From NCBI GenBank assembly GCA_029215795.1, contig JARDYH010000001.1:8116001-8180000 (forward strand): a stretch of 64,000 bases of DNA, given 5' to 3'. Shown here piece after piece: positions 23,273 through 35,893 of this stretch. Origin of the DNA: Anniella stebbinsi. Lineage: Eukaryota; Chordata; Lepidosauria; Squamata; Anniellidae. The notes beneath the pieces were generated by a model. It was not told the origin of the DNA and did no database searches. It saw nothing but the letters and a program-made list of their open reading frames with translations. The translations under genes and the position numbers were made by a program. Numbering within the stretch: position 1 is the first letter of the stretch; the number at the start of each line of letters is the position of its first letter.

Positions 23273-23373
23273 TAATGTGAACATAAAAAACGGGACCTGG
23301 AGAACAGCAGTGAGTAGAAGGTTTATATTTGCTTCTTTCAATATATATGTATATAATTTACCTGATATTTTGT

Positions 23374-23379
23374 AATAAA
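23374..23379 (+). promoter_or_regulatory. Candidate polyadenylation signal of KLF5L
   Basis: AATAAA occurs about 2.7 kb after the stop, in AT-rich context. An alternative hexamer lies at 21677-21682. Confidence 0.45.
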
Positions 23380-23584
23380 ACCATAGAGGTGACAGGGGGT
23401 GATATTCATCCTTTCAAATACCTGGATCCATTTCTTGCTGCAATCACTTTCCTCCCACACCAAACACACACACCCACACCCCCTTTCTGTGGCTCAAAGT
23501 TTTCAAATCCGTTCAACGGTTTGGGTATTTTTTTTCTTGCTCGGTGGGGCAAGCCTCACTGAGCATCTGTGATGGGTTTAATGC

Positions 23585-23690
23585 AGCCTTCTTCAACCTG
23601 GTCTCCTCTAGATGTGTTGGACTACACTTCCCAGTATCCCCCAGCCAGCTATGAGTTAATTATCACATCTGGAGGGCACCAAGTTGTGGA
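23585..23690. mobile_element. Foldback element (ACCTGGTGCC family)
   Basis: CTTCAACCTGGTCTCCTCTA on the left is complementary to ATCTGGAGGGCACCAAGTTG on the right. The interior TTGGACTACACTTCCCAGTA is typical of this family. Confidence 0.7.
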
Positions 23691-23699
23691 AGATTTGTT

Positions 23700-23915
23700 T
23701 TCATAGAATCACAGAATCATAGTATAGTAGAGTTGGAAGGGGCCTATAAGGCCATCGAGTCCAACCCTCTGGTCAATGCAGGAATCTCTACCTTAAAGCA
23801 TCCCTGACAGATGGTTGTCCAGCTGCCTCTTGAAGGCCTCTAATGTGGGAGAGCCCACCACCTCCCTAGATAATTGGTTCCATTGTCGTATTGCATCTCT
23901 AACCTCTTCTGGTCA
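23700..23915 (-). mobile_element. CR1 LINE 3' end, antisense
   Basis: It starts ATAGAATCACAGAATCATAG, runs through GGCCATCGAGTCCAACC and ends in sequence that, reversed, encodes the C-terminal KRQLDNHL-type end of CR1 ORF2. It is the same family as the sense copy at 38035-38447. Confidence 0.8.
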
Positions 23916-24518
23916 GGGTGAATGGGTACAATGCTATCTTATCTTGAGCTATTACAGATTTCCACAAGCTTGTGGCTTCCACATAACTCAGGCAGGATGG
24001 AGAACAATGGAATCACCCTCTGGTGCCCAGCAAAGAGTTCTGTGGAGCTCAGAAGCGACACTCCCAATTTCAACAACATGCCTTTCTCCATGCTGGCTTC
24101 CCTGCTAAACTAGGTTGCAGAAATGTGGTGCAGGCGGGCCCAGAGGGAAAAGGCGCCCAGCGCCCACGGGGTCTAAGGAGGCAGATTGGAAGAATGAATC
24201 TCTTCCTGTTGTCTTAAAAAAATAAATAAAAAATAAACTTAGAATGGCTATAGTCTTGGCTTCTTGGTTCGTGCAGAAGTTAAACTCCATACACACTTTT
24301 GGAGGAGATATATAGGAATGAAATAAACAGGTGTATTTCATGCCTTAGGAGTTGTGTGTGCTGGGTGTTTGGGAAGGGAGGAGGCTGGACAATGTCAAGC
24401 AAGAGTTTGTGGCATGGCCAGTGCCAGGCTCCAGCACCAATACAAACAATAAACCTGGACACTATTTGATGCTGGGGGAGGGGGGTGGTACAGGTAATCT
24501 GGGGAGGACAGCTGCTGA

Positions 24519-25047
24519 TAGGGTGGCCAATTGGTGAATTGCCAAAAAAAGAGGACACGCATCACCAAATAAGAGGACACGTGTCACCAAATAAGAGGAC
24601 ATGCGTCACCAAAAAGGGGACACACGTCACCAAAAAAAGAGGACACACGTTACCAAAAAAGAGGACAAACGTCATCAAAAAGGGGACACACGTCATCAAA
24701 AAAGAGGACACACGTCATCAAAAAAGAGGACACATGTCACCAAAAAAGAGGATGAAAGAAGACACCAACTTGCATAAAATGTGCATATGCTAACATATAC
24801 ATAGCTGCAAATTTAGAAATACTTATTATAACTTAAATAGAAATACAGTACATCTTACCATAATGTGGACAACTCTGACCAGGTGGCCTCGTTCAGGCGA
24901 CTATCCAGATGCTGTTGATGGACAACGTCAAGGCACTTTAGCCCTTCTTTCAGAGGCTTCTTGATCTTTAAATCTGACTTGATTTTTAAACTTTAAACCT
25001 TCAAATAGAGGACTGAACTTTTTAAAAGAGGACACCTGGACACCCTA
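24519..25047. mobile_element. Non-autonomous DNA transposon-like element containing a minisatellite
   Basis: The left end TAGGGTGGCCA and right end TGGACACCCTA are imperfect inverted repeats, and each is followed inward by an A-rich AAAGAGGACA motif. No transposase frame is present and no target duplication is clear. The left third is taken over by the 22-bp tandem array. Confidence 0.6.
24544..24752. repeat. 22-bp tandem repeat, about ten units
   Basis: Units follow AAAGAGGACACACGTCACCA with a period of 20 to 23 bp. One frame stays open through it (KRGHTLPKKRT and similar), but only because of the repeat; there is no start context or splice site. Confidence 0.9.
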
Positions 25048-25049
25048 CG

Positions 25050-26400
25050 ATGCCTCCCCAGCTCTATCTAGCAGCCAGATCCCGCTATGCCACACAACAT
25101 GAGTAAAATGGGGCCATGCTTATAACACCCCAATTCTCCCTCCAAGGAGGGTCACTGCCCAAGCCCCCCCTCCACAGTACACGCTGCTGAAAGGATGCCA
25201 ACAGCTGTACACTGCATGTATTTCCTCTGCAAAAACCTGCCCTACACAGTTCAAAAAGCGAATGAGGCATTTATGCTTTACGTTAAAGGTGTACTAGAAA
25301 AACATGGCAGCTTGAAGGGCAATTAACACCTGTTCAAAATGACCCTTTCCCAGCCAGAGAAAGGGTGGCACATGTACTGCATGGTGCCATTGCACCCACG
25401 CATTGGAGGTGAGATGCACCCACCTCCCACTCAAGAGGTGCATTTCCTTATTGAGTCAGCTGATAACTTGCCTTTCTCCCATCAAAGAACTCCGGAGTTT
25501 CCATCTCTCTCCAATCCAAGCTCTGAGCAACCCCAAACCTGCTTAGATAGTGCCAGCTGGGTGCTTCATGTGCCCTCTGACTGGGCCCAGCAACCCTGAG
25601 AATTCTGGGGAGGGGGCCGCACCTCACAAATGGCAACCCTGATATTAACAAAGCATTTGTAGAAGGCAAACAGTGGTTGACCAGGGACAGATGGGGTGGA
25701 TGGGTCTCCCCTTCCAACAGTCGCCTCCATTACCCCTATTTTTTGCCATCCTCCCAACAAGACTTCTGATGCAGAGCACCATCTCCTGGGGCTTGTTTAT
25801 ACACCCCATTTAGCTCTTCCTGGCTGCGCAGTGGCGCTAGGTGGTTTATATGATGCAGCCGCCAACTCGCAACTACCATGGGCTTTACCCCTGAAACTGT
25901 GCATTTTTAAAGTGCTGACACACCATGATTTTTTCCTTTGCTTCAAGGTCACCACCTTCTTTCCTCCCTCTGATGGTGGTGACCTTGCTTTGGGTTAAGG
26001 CTGGGGGCATTCCCGGGGGCAGATTGAGGCCCAGCGTAGGTTGTGGGAAGTGCGGGAAAGCAGGGCAGAGAGGATGGGCTCAGCATGCTGAATGGCCACC
26101 GGCGCTGCGGCTTTTTTGGTGGGATAACCTGCACTCCCGGTTACCATCAGGATTTACCGTTCCCACCCTGCAGCTGTGATGTTGCGGTGGTTTGCGGGAA
26201 CGAGCAGCCATAGCAGCATTGTAACACACACACACCACCGTACTTTCCTGTCAAGGTCTTGTAAAACTAGATGTGTTCCTGCAGCTTGCCCACTCTTTGC
26301 CTAGAAAGGTTTCAAGCTCCCCTATAAAGAGAACCGAAGCGCATGAACGGAGTACCAGCCGAGCCTTCAAAAGCCATTTGAGCCAAGTTGCGAGATGAGT
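25050..26400. other. No recognisable gene
   Basis: Non-coding. The stretch 25790-25880 (TGGCTGCGCAGTGGCGCTAG and TATATGATGCAGCCGCCAAC) resembles 63870-63930, so it is probably an unnamed dispersed repeat. Confidence 0.4.
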
Positions 26401-26409
26401 CACGCAGGG

Positions 26410-27972
26410 CCGGGACACATTTGTTTGTTGTACGGCCTCTTCTAGAAAAGCCTTCCCTGGACCCCCTGGACCTTAATAACTACAGGCCAGTATCAAATCT
26501 TCCATTTTGGGGCAAGGTGATCGAGAGGATGGTTGCCTTCCAACTCCAAGCAGTTTTGGATGACACTGATTTTCTAGACCCATTTCAAACTGGCTTCAGA
26601 GCAGGATATGGAGTTGAGACCGCTTTGGTCGTCTTAGTGGATGATCTACACCTGAGTATTGACAGGGGGAATGTGTCCCTGTTGGTACTCCTGGACCTCT
26701 CAGCGGCTTTCGATACCATCGAACATGGTATCCTTCTGGAGCGCCTGGGGGAATTGGGAATCGGGGGCACTGTGCTTCAGTGGTTCCGGTCCTACCCCTT
26801 GGGCAAGTTCCAGATGGTGATGCTTGGGGATAGTTGCTCCTCAAAAAAAGAGCTGTTGTGTGACATTCCACAAGGTGCCATCCTTTCCCCAATGCTGTTT
26901 AACATTTATATGAAACTGCTGGGAGAGATCATCCGGAGGCATGGAGCGGGGTGCTATCAATACGCTGCACCCAAATATATTTCTCTATGCCTTCGACAAC
27001 ATCGTCAGCTAAGGATAGTGTGTCTTCTCTGAATTAATTCTTGGAGGCAATAATGGGCTGGATGAGGAAAAACAAACTGAAGCTGAATCCAGGCAAGATG
27101 GAGGTGCTTGCTGTCAAAGACCACAACCTGGGTTTGGAGGTGTGTCAACCAGTTCTGGATGGTGCTTCACTCCCCCTGAAAGACTGTGTTCACAGCTTGG
27201 GGGTATTCCTGGATCAGTTACTCCAAATGACAGCCCAGACAGATGCGACGGCCAGGAGTGCCTACTATCAGCTTCGGCTGATACGCCAGCTGCGCCCCTT
27301 CCTAGAGTTGGAAGACCTAAAGACGGTTGTGCAAGTGCTGGTAACTTCGAGGCTCGGCTTCTGCAATGCGCTGTACATAGGGCTACCTCTATGCCTAGTC
27401 CAGAAACTTCAACTAGTTCAAAATATGGCAGCCAGGTTGGTCACCGGTACACCTAGGGGTGACCACATTACTCCAATTTTAAAATCGCTTCATTGGTTGC
27501 CAATCAATTTCTGGATGAAGTATAAAGTGTTGGTTATTACCTTTAAAGCCCTACACGGTTTGGGTCCAGGTTACCTGCGGGATCGCCTTCTCCCATATAA
27601 TACGCCCCGCACATTCAGGTCCTCTGGGAAGAATTTACTCCAATCAGCCAGAACCAGGCTGACGAGTGTTACCCAGAGGACTTTCTATTCTGCCGCTCCC
27701 AGACTGTGGAGTGGCCTGCCGGAGATTCGACAAATTAGCAGTCTTCTGGAATTTAAGAAAGCCGTGAGGACTGCTCTCTTCCGGCAGGCCTACCCACTTG
27801 AATTTTAAGATGTTTTTAATGATGTATTAGTTTTTGTTTTAATATTTTATCTATTTTGTGGTTCTTGTGTTTATATTTATTGTTGTTCCCCGCCTCGATC
27901 CGGAGGGAGAGGCGGGTTATAAATATATTATTATTATTATTATTATCATCATCATCATCATCATCATCATCG
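26410..27972 (+). mobile_element. L2 LINE, 5'-truncated, with broken reverse transcriptase, 3' tail present
   Basis: The plus strand encodes LNNYRPVSNLPFWGKVIERM, then a motif block with LLDLSAAFDTIEHGILLERL, then DIPQGAILSPMLFNIYM, the ordered boxes of an L2-clade reverse transcriptase. Just after, the expected catalytic QYADD box reads QYAAP, so the two Asp are lost. The frame then stops at 27032 and resumes in another frame at 27041, running through LHWLPINFWMKYKVL to ARTRLTSVTQRTFYSAAPRL and the C-terminus at 27808. The 3' UTR ends with CGATCCGGAGGGAGAGGCGG and an ATT/ATC tandem tail. It is inactive and is the longest mobile-element copy in the window. Confidence 0.9.
27926..27971. repeat. 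(ATT)n(ATC)n tail of L2
   Basis: Compound trinucleotide tract that terminates the L2 copy. Confidence 0.9.
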
Positions 27973-28659
27973 TAAAAAGTTTGCAGCAGCAACCTGACAA
28001 GCTGTGGCTGGCTCCAAGCCTTGGGCGGGCCTGCTGGGAACTTTCCGGAAGGTCACACAGAGGTCTCGGACAAGGGTTTGACCCCTCCACCTCCACAGGA
28101 AGGCAGAAAATGCCATCTGAGGACAGCGCAGAGACCCTGAGGGAATGGAGGGCAGAAGGCCAAACTCTAAACGGGCAAAGAAGCAGAGCGGGTATTTCCA
28201 TGAACTTTTGCCTCCTGCCCTTGGTGGAAGTAGAAACAGAGACAGGCCTCTGTGGTACCTTCATACGTGGAGACTCAAATGCTGCATGACCACTGAATAA
28301 AAACGAGGTTTCATGAATGGTAGAGTCACTTTGTGTCCAAGGCTAGGAAGCAGGAAACAGGAAATTTGCTGGTTCAACTCTCACCGTGGCTACAAGTTCA
28401 CTCACTAACTTTTGGGGAGCTACAATTCTCTTGGTCTCAGCTCCCGCCATCTGCAATTGCAGGCGGGTTCCAAGACCTTAGTAGCATCTCTGTCAATCAA
28501 CACTGCCACACCCAGAGGAAGGGGTCCCCCTCTCCCCCGTTAGCACATGGCACTATTCCAGTCAGCCTGGCCTACTCTGCTGGGGTGTCATAAGAATTAG
28601 TGAGCGAATGAATGTGATGTGCCTTTAAACTTGGGGAAGTTTGTACAGCTGACTCTACC

Positions 28660-29115
28660 TGTTCAAACACTTCACCCAGGTGAGTCCAGAGGAGGGTGAC
28701 AAAGGTAGAGAAGGCCCTGGAGAAGAACTCCTATGTGGAAAGGTCAAAGGGGTTGGGCATATTTACCCTCCAAGAGAAACAATTTAGAGGCAATACAATG
28801 GCTGCCTTCAGACATGTGCAGGGTTATATCGCATCCAGAGAAGATGGAGCAAATCTATTTTCTGTTACTCCACAGGGCAGGACCTGAACTGGCCAGTTCA
28901 AACTACAAGAGAGGGTCTATTTGGCTCAACCTCCGGAAGAACCAAAGCTGTCCAGTAGCGGAACATACTCTTCCAGAAGGTGGTGAAGCCTCCTTCATTA
29001 AACGTTTTTAAGCAGAGCCTGGATGGCTGCCTATCACAGATGCTACGTGCTGCACTGGCAAGGGTTCGACTAGATGACCTTTGAGGCCTCTTCCAATTCT
29101 ATCTCAGCAATCTCT
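28660..29115 (+). mobile_element. CR1 LINE 3' end, sense
   Basis: The plus strand carries degraded CR1 ORF2 C-terminal coding sequence with an AGCAGAGCCTGGATGGCTGC segment and then GACTAGATGACCTTTGAGGC, the usual CR1 3' end. Frames are broken. Confidence 0.65.
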
Positions 29116-32100
29116 AGAATGGCTCTGCAAGTGACGACAGGCTGAATACACCTGGGTGGCGAGCTAACTCTGAGAACCTAGGAGGGGTTTTGGGGGCCAT
29201 TAGCATTGTAGGGGGCCTTTTCTTGATGCTAAATGGTTGCATGGGCTCAGTCTCCTGGAGTGGGACCAGCCGAGCCTCTTGAAAACCTGGTGATGCCAGT
29301 AACCCTCCCAAGATGCTGTGCCAATGAATCACATCCAGTCCATTATGCGGAATAGGAAGACAGCTTTCCTCTTCTTTGGGCTCAGTCGGCTCCAATTTTA
29401 GAGCAGGACCCCACTTTCAAACAAAATAAAACATGGTACGTCTCACTTTTTACACAGCACTCATATGATCAGCAAGTGCTGTCTTCTACCCCCATTTATA
29501 TTTTCCCAGCTTAAACCCCCCCCCCCACACCTCCGTCTTCTCCTCCCTCAACTGTCTTACCAGCTAAAAAGCCACAACAAACATTAAGATCCTGGAGGGT
29601 GTTTTTTCTTTTTATGGATCAGGGCCACGCTCAGCCATTTGGCCACTGCTCCCCTACCCAATTCCCCAAACAATGACACACACTTGGGTTCAAGGACTCC
29701 GGTTCAGTTTCTGCACGCTGACATCATCTCCCTTTTCCAAAGAACTGGAGTCAGCACTCACAGGTCGACTTAGGCCCAAACCGTTTACCTGTTTCCTCGG
29801 CAACTCTATATACCCTATTTGGTTTCTTGAGACAAGAAAGACCATTAATGACGCGTCACAGGTGAAGCGTGAGAGATTCGCGACAGAGCTCAAAATAAGG
29901 GAAGGAGGCAGCAATGGACTTGGGAGATATTTGTGCTCCACATTTCGCAGCTCTGGGTTACATGACTTGGGTTGCTTCCAGATGAGGCCTTTATTGCGGA
30001 ATCACGAAGACCTGTTGACTCACATTTTACAGGGGAACCACACGACGTCATTACCCCTTTGTCATCCTGCCGGCTTTTCCATCTTTTTGGGGTGTGTCTG
30101 GACAGAGGACTCCTAGCGCTACCAGACAAAAGGCCTTGCGCAGCGGTTCAGTCATTGCCCCCTTAATGGATCTTTTTGTGGGAAGAACAAATATGGGGGC
30201 AGCAGAGGGAAAACACGGGCGGCGGGGAACCAGCTAGTGGAAGAAAACATCATCTGGATGAACACATCGTCATGGATGAGCCAATATGATTGTACAGTAA
30301 GAGCCTCATCTGGGATCCCCCTTCCTTCCCGCAGAAGGTCTGCCTTTGGGGGGGGGGGGAGTACTTTCAAAGGGCTCCTAGCACCAACAACATGCTGCAG
30401 CCTTTTTCCTTAATGGCTTTTCTGCAATTAGAAAAAACGACAGAAAGAGCAGCGGGAAAACACAAGTTACAAGTTGGAAGACGTGGCTGCCATCTGGATC
30501 CCCCCATCAAATTCCGTGAATGAGGCGGAGTAATAGCAGAATAAAAGCCTTGCTTGGAACCACCCCAGGAGAGAAGAGGGGGCATAATCTCCACTGGTGT
30601 CTCCACTAGCACTCCTCTTCCATTCTTTTTAAAGGACTGTGTTTTTAACCCGGGCCGTAACCTCCCAAGCTGGTCAGAACACATTCATTCTACCCTACAG
30701 TCATTAACACCCATTTAATCTTTTATTTTATGAGAGCCAAGTTTGATTTCCCAGCGTAGTTTCCATACTCCATCCCCTCTGGTGCAGAGGAAGATAGGGA
30801 GGTAGAGCAGGAGTGATTGCATTTTGTAGCCGCTTCAGTCCCTGGCATCTGCAGCACAAAAGGAGATCTCACCCAAGAACACGGAAAGCGGTTGCAAGAT
30901 ACAGCAGGCAATAAATACTGGGCTAGACAGAGAGCCTGCTCCTAAGGCTGCTTCTCCCTATGAAAATGCTACACTAGGTCACAGTCCAGCCAGTAAAGGA
31001 CAACGCCTCCTCCATCCCTCCTCTACATCTTTTCTAAATATGTATCTCCTGGTTGTCCAGCAGCGGCCCACTTATTTCGCCCTTTTCATGATCTTTCTGG
31101 TGCTCTCATTTTATCCGATGCGGGTGCTTAATCTCCTGACCAAAAAGTGGGCAGCTCCTTTAAGCTTCACCTAAACTAGGCATAGGCAACTTTCCTAGTC
31201 CATGGGTGCATTTGGAAACTGCCCTGGTCACCACCACAAAATGGCTGCCACAGGGGGCATGGCAAGGGGCACGTAACCTGCCCCAAAGGCTGAGGACAAG
31301 GCAGAGGTGGGGGTCTGAGCACCAAATAACTCCTTTGAACCTCGTTTTCAGCACCAATCAAAACTTTTTTTGCAGAGATCCCAGCTGTCCGTAAGAAAAT
31401 GTGTTAATTTTCTTTGAAAATATGGGTCGGGCACCTTGACATGTGCCAAGGAAGGTGGGGGGTACATTTGTGCTACACACACCACATTGTCTACCCCTGC
31501 CCTAAACACTGCTATGCAGTTCAGGTACTTCATGGGTCTAGCTTGCGATACTTCTAAGTCCCTGATGACTTAATTCCATCCTGTCCTGCATCTGCCTCAC
31601 CCAGTAAATGCAGCTGTGCTTAGAGAGAGAAAATGAGATTGATCCCTAGGTGAATTTCATTTGCATAATTTCCGGAGGTCTACGCTGTTGCAATGACTTG
31701 CAAAACACCCCAGGCTGCTGTTATTCAGTTATGGGCTGCCACACTGGCTCCTGGAGGTGAAACCACAATGTCTGATCCTGATGCCCTCATTTACCTTTTT
31801 AAGTATGCTTCTTAATTACAGCCTAGATGTGATTCAATGCAAAGTCACAGCAGCTTGTTTGTCAACTCAAACTATCCCGGCTCACAACTGGAAGAGTTTC
31901 CAACAGCTGAAGTTCAGAAAGAGGTGGCTACAGAGCATTTCTACATGAAGGGGAAATCGTGTTGCTTACCTGGGGCTTTTGTGCTTCCTGCTTTTTGGCG
32001 CAATTGTTATGAGCTGCATTACATGGGCAGAGGGGACTAGCATGTGGTTTGAATTGAACACTTCCCCTCCATTCATTTGAATGAGACTGCGCCATCTAGT

Positions 32101-32560
32101 GGCAGAAGATCCTACTTTTTTTCAGGATGATACCACTTTAAAAGTGGTTCTTTTTTTTTCACAGCGGAATTTCCAGGGGATACCATCATTGATGTCATGT
32201 AAGAGATGTTCATGAGTCGTCAATCACAAGCATGCAATAAATCGCTTGCTTAGAGGAGTCCACAGCCCACGTCCCTTTCTACTTCATATCCATGACCATG
32301 GCCAGACCAGAGCTATACCTTTAAATTGGCTTGGCTCTGCCTTTTTCTCAATCCCACTTGCAAAGTTCATGTTGCTGGCAGAGCTCTTTCCTTTGAGATG
32401 CTCCAGCATCCATCTGTTTTGCTTCCCAAGAGGCCTGATGTAATCGTAATTTCTACAAGCAATTTCAGGTTTTTTTTAAAAAAAATAAAGGTTTTACTGC
32501 ATACTAGAATCCAGCAGCACCCTCTGCTGGCAGAAAAGAATAGCACATTCCCTGCACAAA
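29116..32560. other. Intergenic DNA between the two KLF genes
   Basis: No exon-like sequence is recognised. It contains homopolymer C and G tracts (about 29517-29526 and 30350-30359) and an unassigned repeat-like segment at 31175-31510. TTTAAT and TTTATT at 30714-30727 would be polyadenylation hexamers on the minus strand, possibly for a long KLF8 3' UTR. Confidence 0.35.
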
Positions 32561-32562
32561 CA

Positions 32563-32716
32563 CAAAAACGTAAGAACCAAGGGCCCATCCAGTCCCAGTG
32601 GCTAACCAGATACCAGTGGGAAGCCCACATGTAGGACATGAGCGCAACAGCACCGGCCCGCCCAAGTTCCCCAGCAACTGGTATACAGAGCCATACTGCC
32701 TCCAATGCTGGAGGTA
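32563..32716 (-). mobile_element. CR1 LINE 3' end, antisense
   Basis: AACGTAAGAACCAAGGGCCC is followed by GGGAAGCCCACATGTAGGAC and CCAGCAACTGGTATACAGAG. This is the same CR1 tail as at 8320-8640 and 55733-55873. Confidence 0.8.
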
Positions 32717-35392
32717 AGACACACCTATAAAGACCTAACAGCTATTGAGAGTCAAAGTAGGCGTGGTTTGCAACCGTGGAAACGTTCAATACGATGACCC
32801 TCTAATTCCGTCCTTAACTGAGGTTTCAACACAGTGGGCTTTAAATGAAACATCAAGCCAGGAGATTCTCACGTAGAGAACAGGAGCTGCGCTAAATAGG
32901 ACCATGATTCTTCCAGCGTGAAAGAGTGGGAATTTCCTGCATCCTGGGACGTGAGGGGCACGACTCCCATGACAGCTGGATGGTGCACAACATGGGATTT
33001 CCTGGACACAATTTTCACTTTGCAATCTAGTAAAGAGAAATGTATCCTCACTTGGTGGCCTCAAAATTTGGGCTGCGTAGAGATGCTCTTAAAGCTGAAT
33101 CAGCTAAATAGACAGAGAGGATTATCGATGGGCCAGCAGGGGTGGAAACCTCACCTGTGCCGTGGGACTCATTCAGCCTCCACATTGTCTTCTCTGCCTC
33201 AGTTTCTCTTACAGAGGGGGAATAGCAGACCTACTTCCCGGGGTTTTGCACATGGCGAATTTTTGTACAAATGATAAATATTAGCTAAGTCTAGGAAAAA
33301 ATGTTGTATAAGACTTGAGACCTTCTGCCCGTCAGGAAGGACCACACCATGAGCTTAAGTGGAAAAACTAGACTGACCTGGAAGACATAACTTCCAGGAT
33401 CACGGCTTGGAGCAGAAGTTTACCATTTGAAACCAGCTGCAGAGGATTTTTTGGAAGGGGGCGGGGGGTGGGAGAGAGATTACCCATGGCTGGTGAAATT
33501 ATTTCTGAAGCTAAATGAGAGCTGGGCAGAACCTACCAGAGGCAGATGAGCTGAGGTTGAACATGCCACATTACTCAGAGACACGCTCCCATTAGTAGAA
33601 ACAACGTAAGAAGATGCTCTAATTTGCATGACTCGCTCAGGTGAAGGTTGGCCCAGAAATCACCTTTTCAGAAAAATGGCATGCACCATGCATTCCTGCA
33701 CTGGTTGCATCACGTTTGCATGCATCCCCAATACCCCGTTTCTAACACCTCAAAGCTAACATCAGTCCGATGCAGGTGGACACACCAAGCAAGCCCCTCA
33801 CACCTCTCTTTCACCTCTGACCCCAACCGAATCCTGACTTTATAGTAGAACAAACCTTATGAAGCTGCTGGGAAATACAAGGCAATTTCCCCAATCTGAA
33901 TTTGCCATAGCAGGGGAAGAATGGAAGTATTTTTGGGGCAGGAGTTGGAGGGAGAGAGAGAGAGAGACGTAGACAAACACGCAGAGAGAGAGAGGAGTTT
34001 CTGGAAAACCATGTTCATATTTGACTTCTCCAAGAGCAGAGAAAGGGTAAACAAGTTCTAAAAATCCCAACTTGTGTCTGTCAACCAAATGGCCACCTTG
34101 CCCCAAGTTCAGTTTTGCGCTTCAACGCGGCGGCAGTGGTGGCTGGGTCCGCACAAATCCATCCATGCGCCGGTCACCAAGTTCGAAAGGTTTGTCCATC
34201 TTCTCTGCCACAATCTTGGAGGCAGAATGAGGAACGCCCAAACTCCAACTGAGTTGTCATAGTTCCACGTTCCGCTATTTCCCCCACACACCTTTTCCTT
34301 TTTTTTTAGCCCCTCCCTCCCTGGACTTCGTTGCTGTCCTACTCCATTGTCATCTGCCCTGGAACAATTCCCCCCCTTTCACACACACACACTGTCACAA
34401 GTCACCCATGCAACCAATGGTGGGGGTGGGGGGAGAGACCCTGCATATGATGGGTGTGTCAGCCCCACCATGTACTGACGAGGGCAGATTAGAAGTACTC
34501 CCTATCTCACTCACACTCACTCACACGCACACACTTTTCAAAACTCATCGAAATTTCATAATTAAAAATTAAAAAAGATCTCGGAAACAACACCTTCAGC
34601 AACATTTGGTGAAATTAGTCTCTTCATGGGATAGCTGAGGTTACCGGTTTGGGGTGTGGGTGTTTACAAGGCCAAGACTTCAAGGGATCAGAGGCTGACC
34701 CCCCCGAAATCCGTATTTGAATCACGTCGAACAAATCCAATCCTGAACATCTAGGAGATCAAATAAGAGGTTCCAAGCGAAATTTCAAATATAGAGACTT
34801 CGTTTCAGTGCTTGCTAAAACTTTGTTAAAAACAATCTATTTTCAAGTTCTCTCCCCCTCCCCTCCTCCTGCGCCCAGCAACTTTCTGGTCTTTAGGGAA
34901 TCCTGTTTCTGTGCTGCAACCAGGAAATCCGTGTGAAGGACTCAAGGACTCCAAACTGCCGCAGGGACTTGTCATGTGACGCGGGGTTCCGGCAAACCTC
35001 CGGACCGGCACTTTACTCCACCGCAGAGAAACAAGGGGCGCACAGCTTGGTTTGCCGGGACTGCAGGAGCCACCTCGCCAGCCAAAACACCCATTCCAGC
35101 CAGCGAGGCATCCATCCAGCTGTGACGTTTGCCTCTGGCAGCACATGCCAGCCCCTGGGCCTCTTCTAAGAGACTGCGCTTTCTCGGCACGTCACTGGGC
35201 AGCCGAACAAGGCCGCGGCTCTTCCTCTGGAGTTCTGTGGATGGCAAGGACCAGGAGGGGAAGGGGTGGCTCTTGACCGGGTCCGCTCTGTCCACAGCGG
35301 CAGCCACAAGGACCAGGCAGGGATCCAGCCCACGGGGGGGGGAGGAAGCAGCTCTCCTGCGTTTGTGGCCGGAGGGGGCAGGCGCAGCCCCC
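32717..35392. other. KLF8 3' side: 3' UTR and flank, end not defined
   Basis: The KLF8 3' UTR must begin at 35392 and run leftward on the minus strand. I found no strong AATAAA on the minus strand within 2 kb, so its end is open. The region has (AG)n and (AC)n-like stretches at 33950-33970 and 34381-34392. Small plus-strand frames near 35.1-35.3 kb are antisense to the UTR. Confidence 0.4.
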
Positions 35393-35605
<213 letters not shown>

Positions 35606-35714
35606 TCAGGGACTGCCCAGCAAACCTGAGAATCTCTACTTCTGTGTCGATTTTTAAATGGCTCAGGCTGCACAGCGCGAACACAGAGCACCAGGGACCA
35701 TCGGTCGCTGCCTT

Positions 35715-35893
35715 CTGCTGCTTTCATCTAGCCCAATATTGTCGACACTGACCGGCAGCAGCGGCTCCTCAGGGTTTCAGGCAGGGATATTTCCTAGCCC
35801 TCCCTGCAGATGCTTTCAGGACTGAACCCGGGACCTTCTGCATGCAAAGCAGGGGCCGTGGTCTCCGCTGACTCTGCACTCTGGCCCCCGCTG
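35715..35893 (-). mobile_element. tRNA-derived SINE, antisense
   Basis: Shares CATCTAGCCCAATATTGTCG with the copy at 6548, and ends with GAACCCGGGACCTTCTGCAT and GCAAAGCAGGGGCC, the reversed tRNA-like head with its B box. Confidence 0.7.

Larger units (their letters stand above)
20702..23395 (+). other. KLF5L: KLF5L 3' untranslated region (approximate end)
   Basis: Non-coding sequence follows the stop. AATAAA hexamers occur at 21677-21682 and 23374-23379; the second follows a TATATTTGC/ATATATGTATATAATT-rich stretch of the kind common near KLF 3' ends, so a UTR of about 1.0 or 2.7 kb is possible. It contains an (AC)n tract, an antisense CR1 tail at 22246-22420, and a foldback element at 22570-22695. 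The true cleavage site cannot be fixed without RNA data. Confidence 0.5.

Noticed and set aside
24544..24752. CRISPR-like array
   Set aside because: Units are contiguous 22-bp tandem repeats without spacers in a vertebrate genome, lying inside a transposon-like element.
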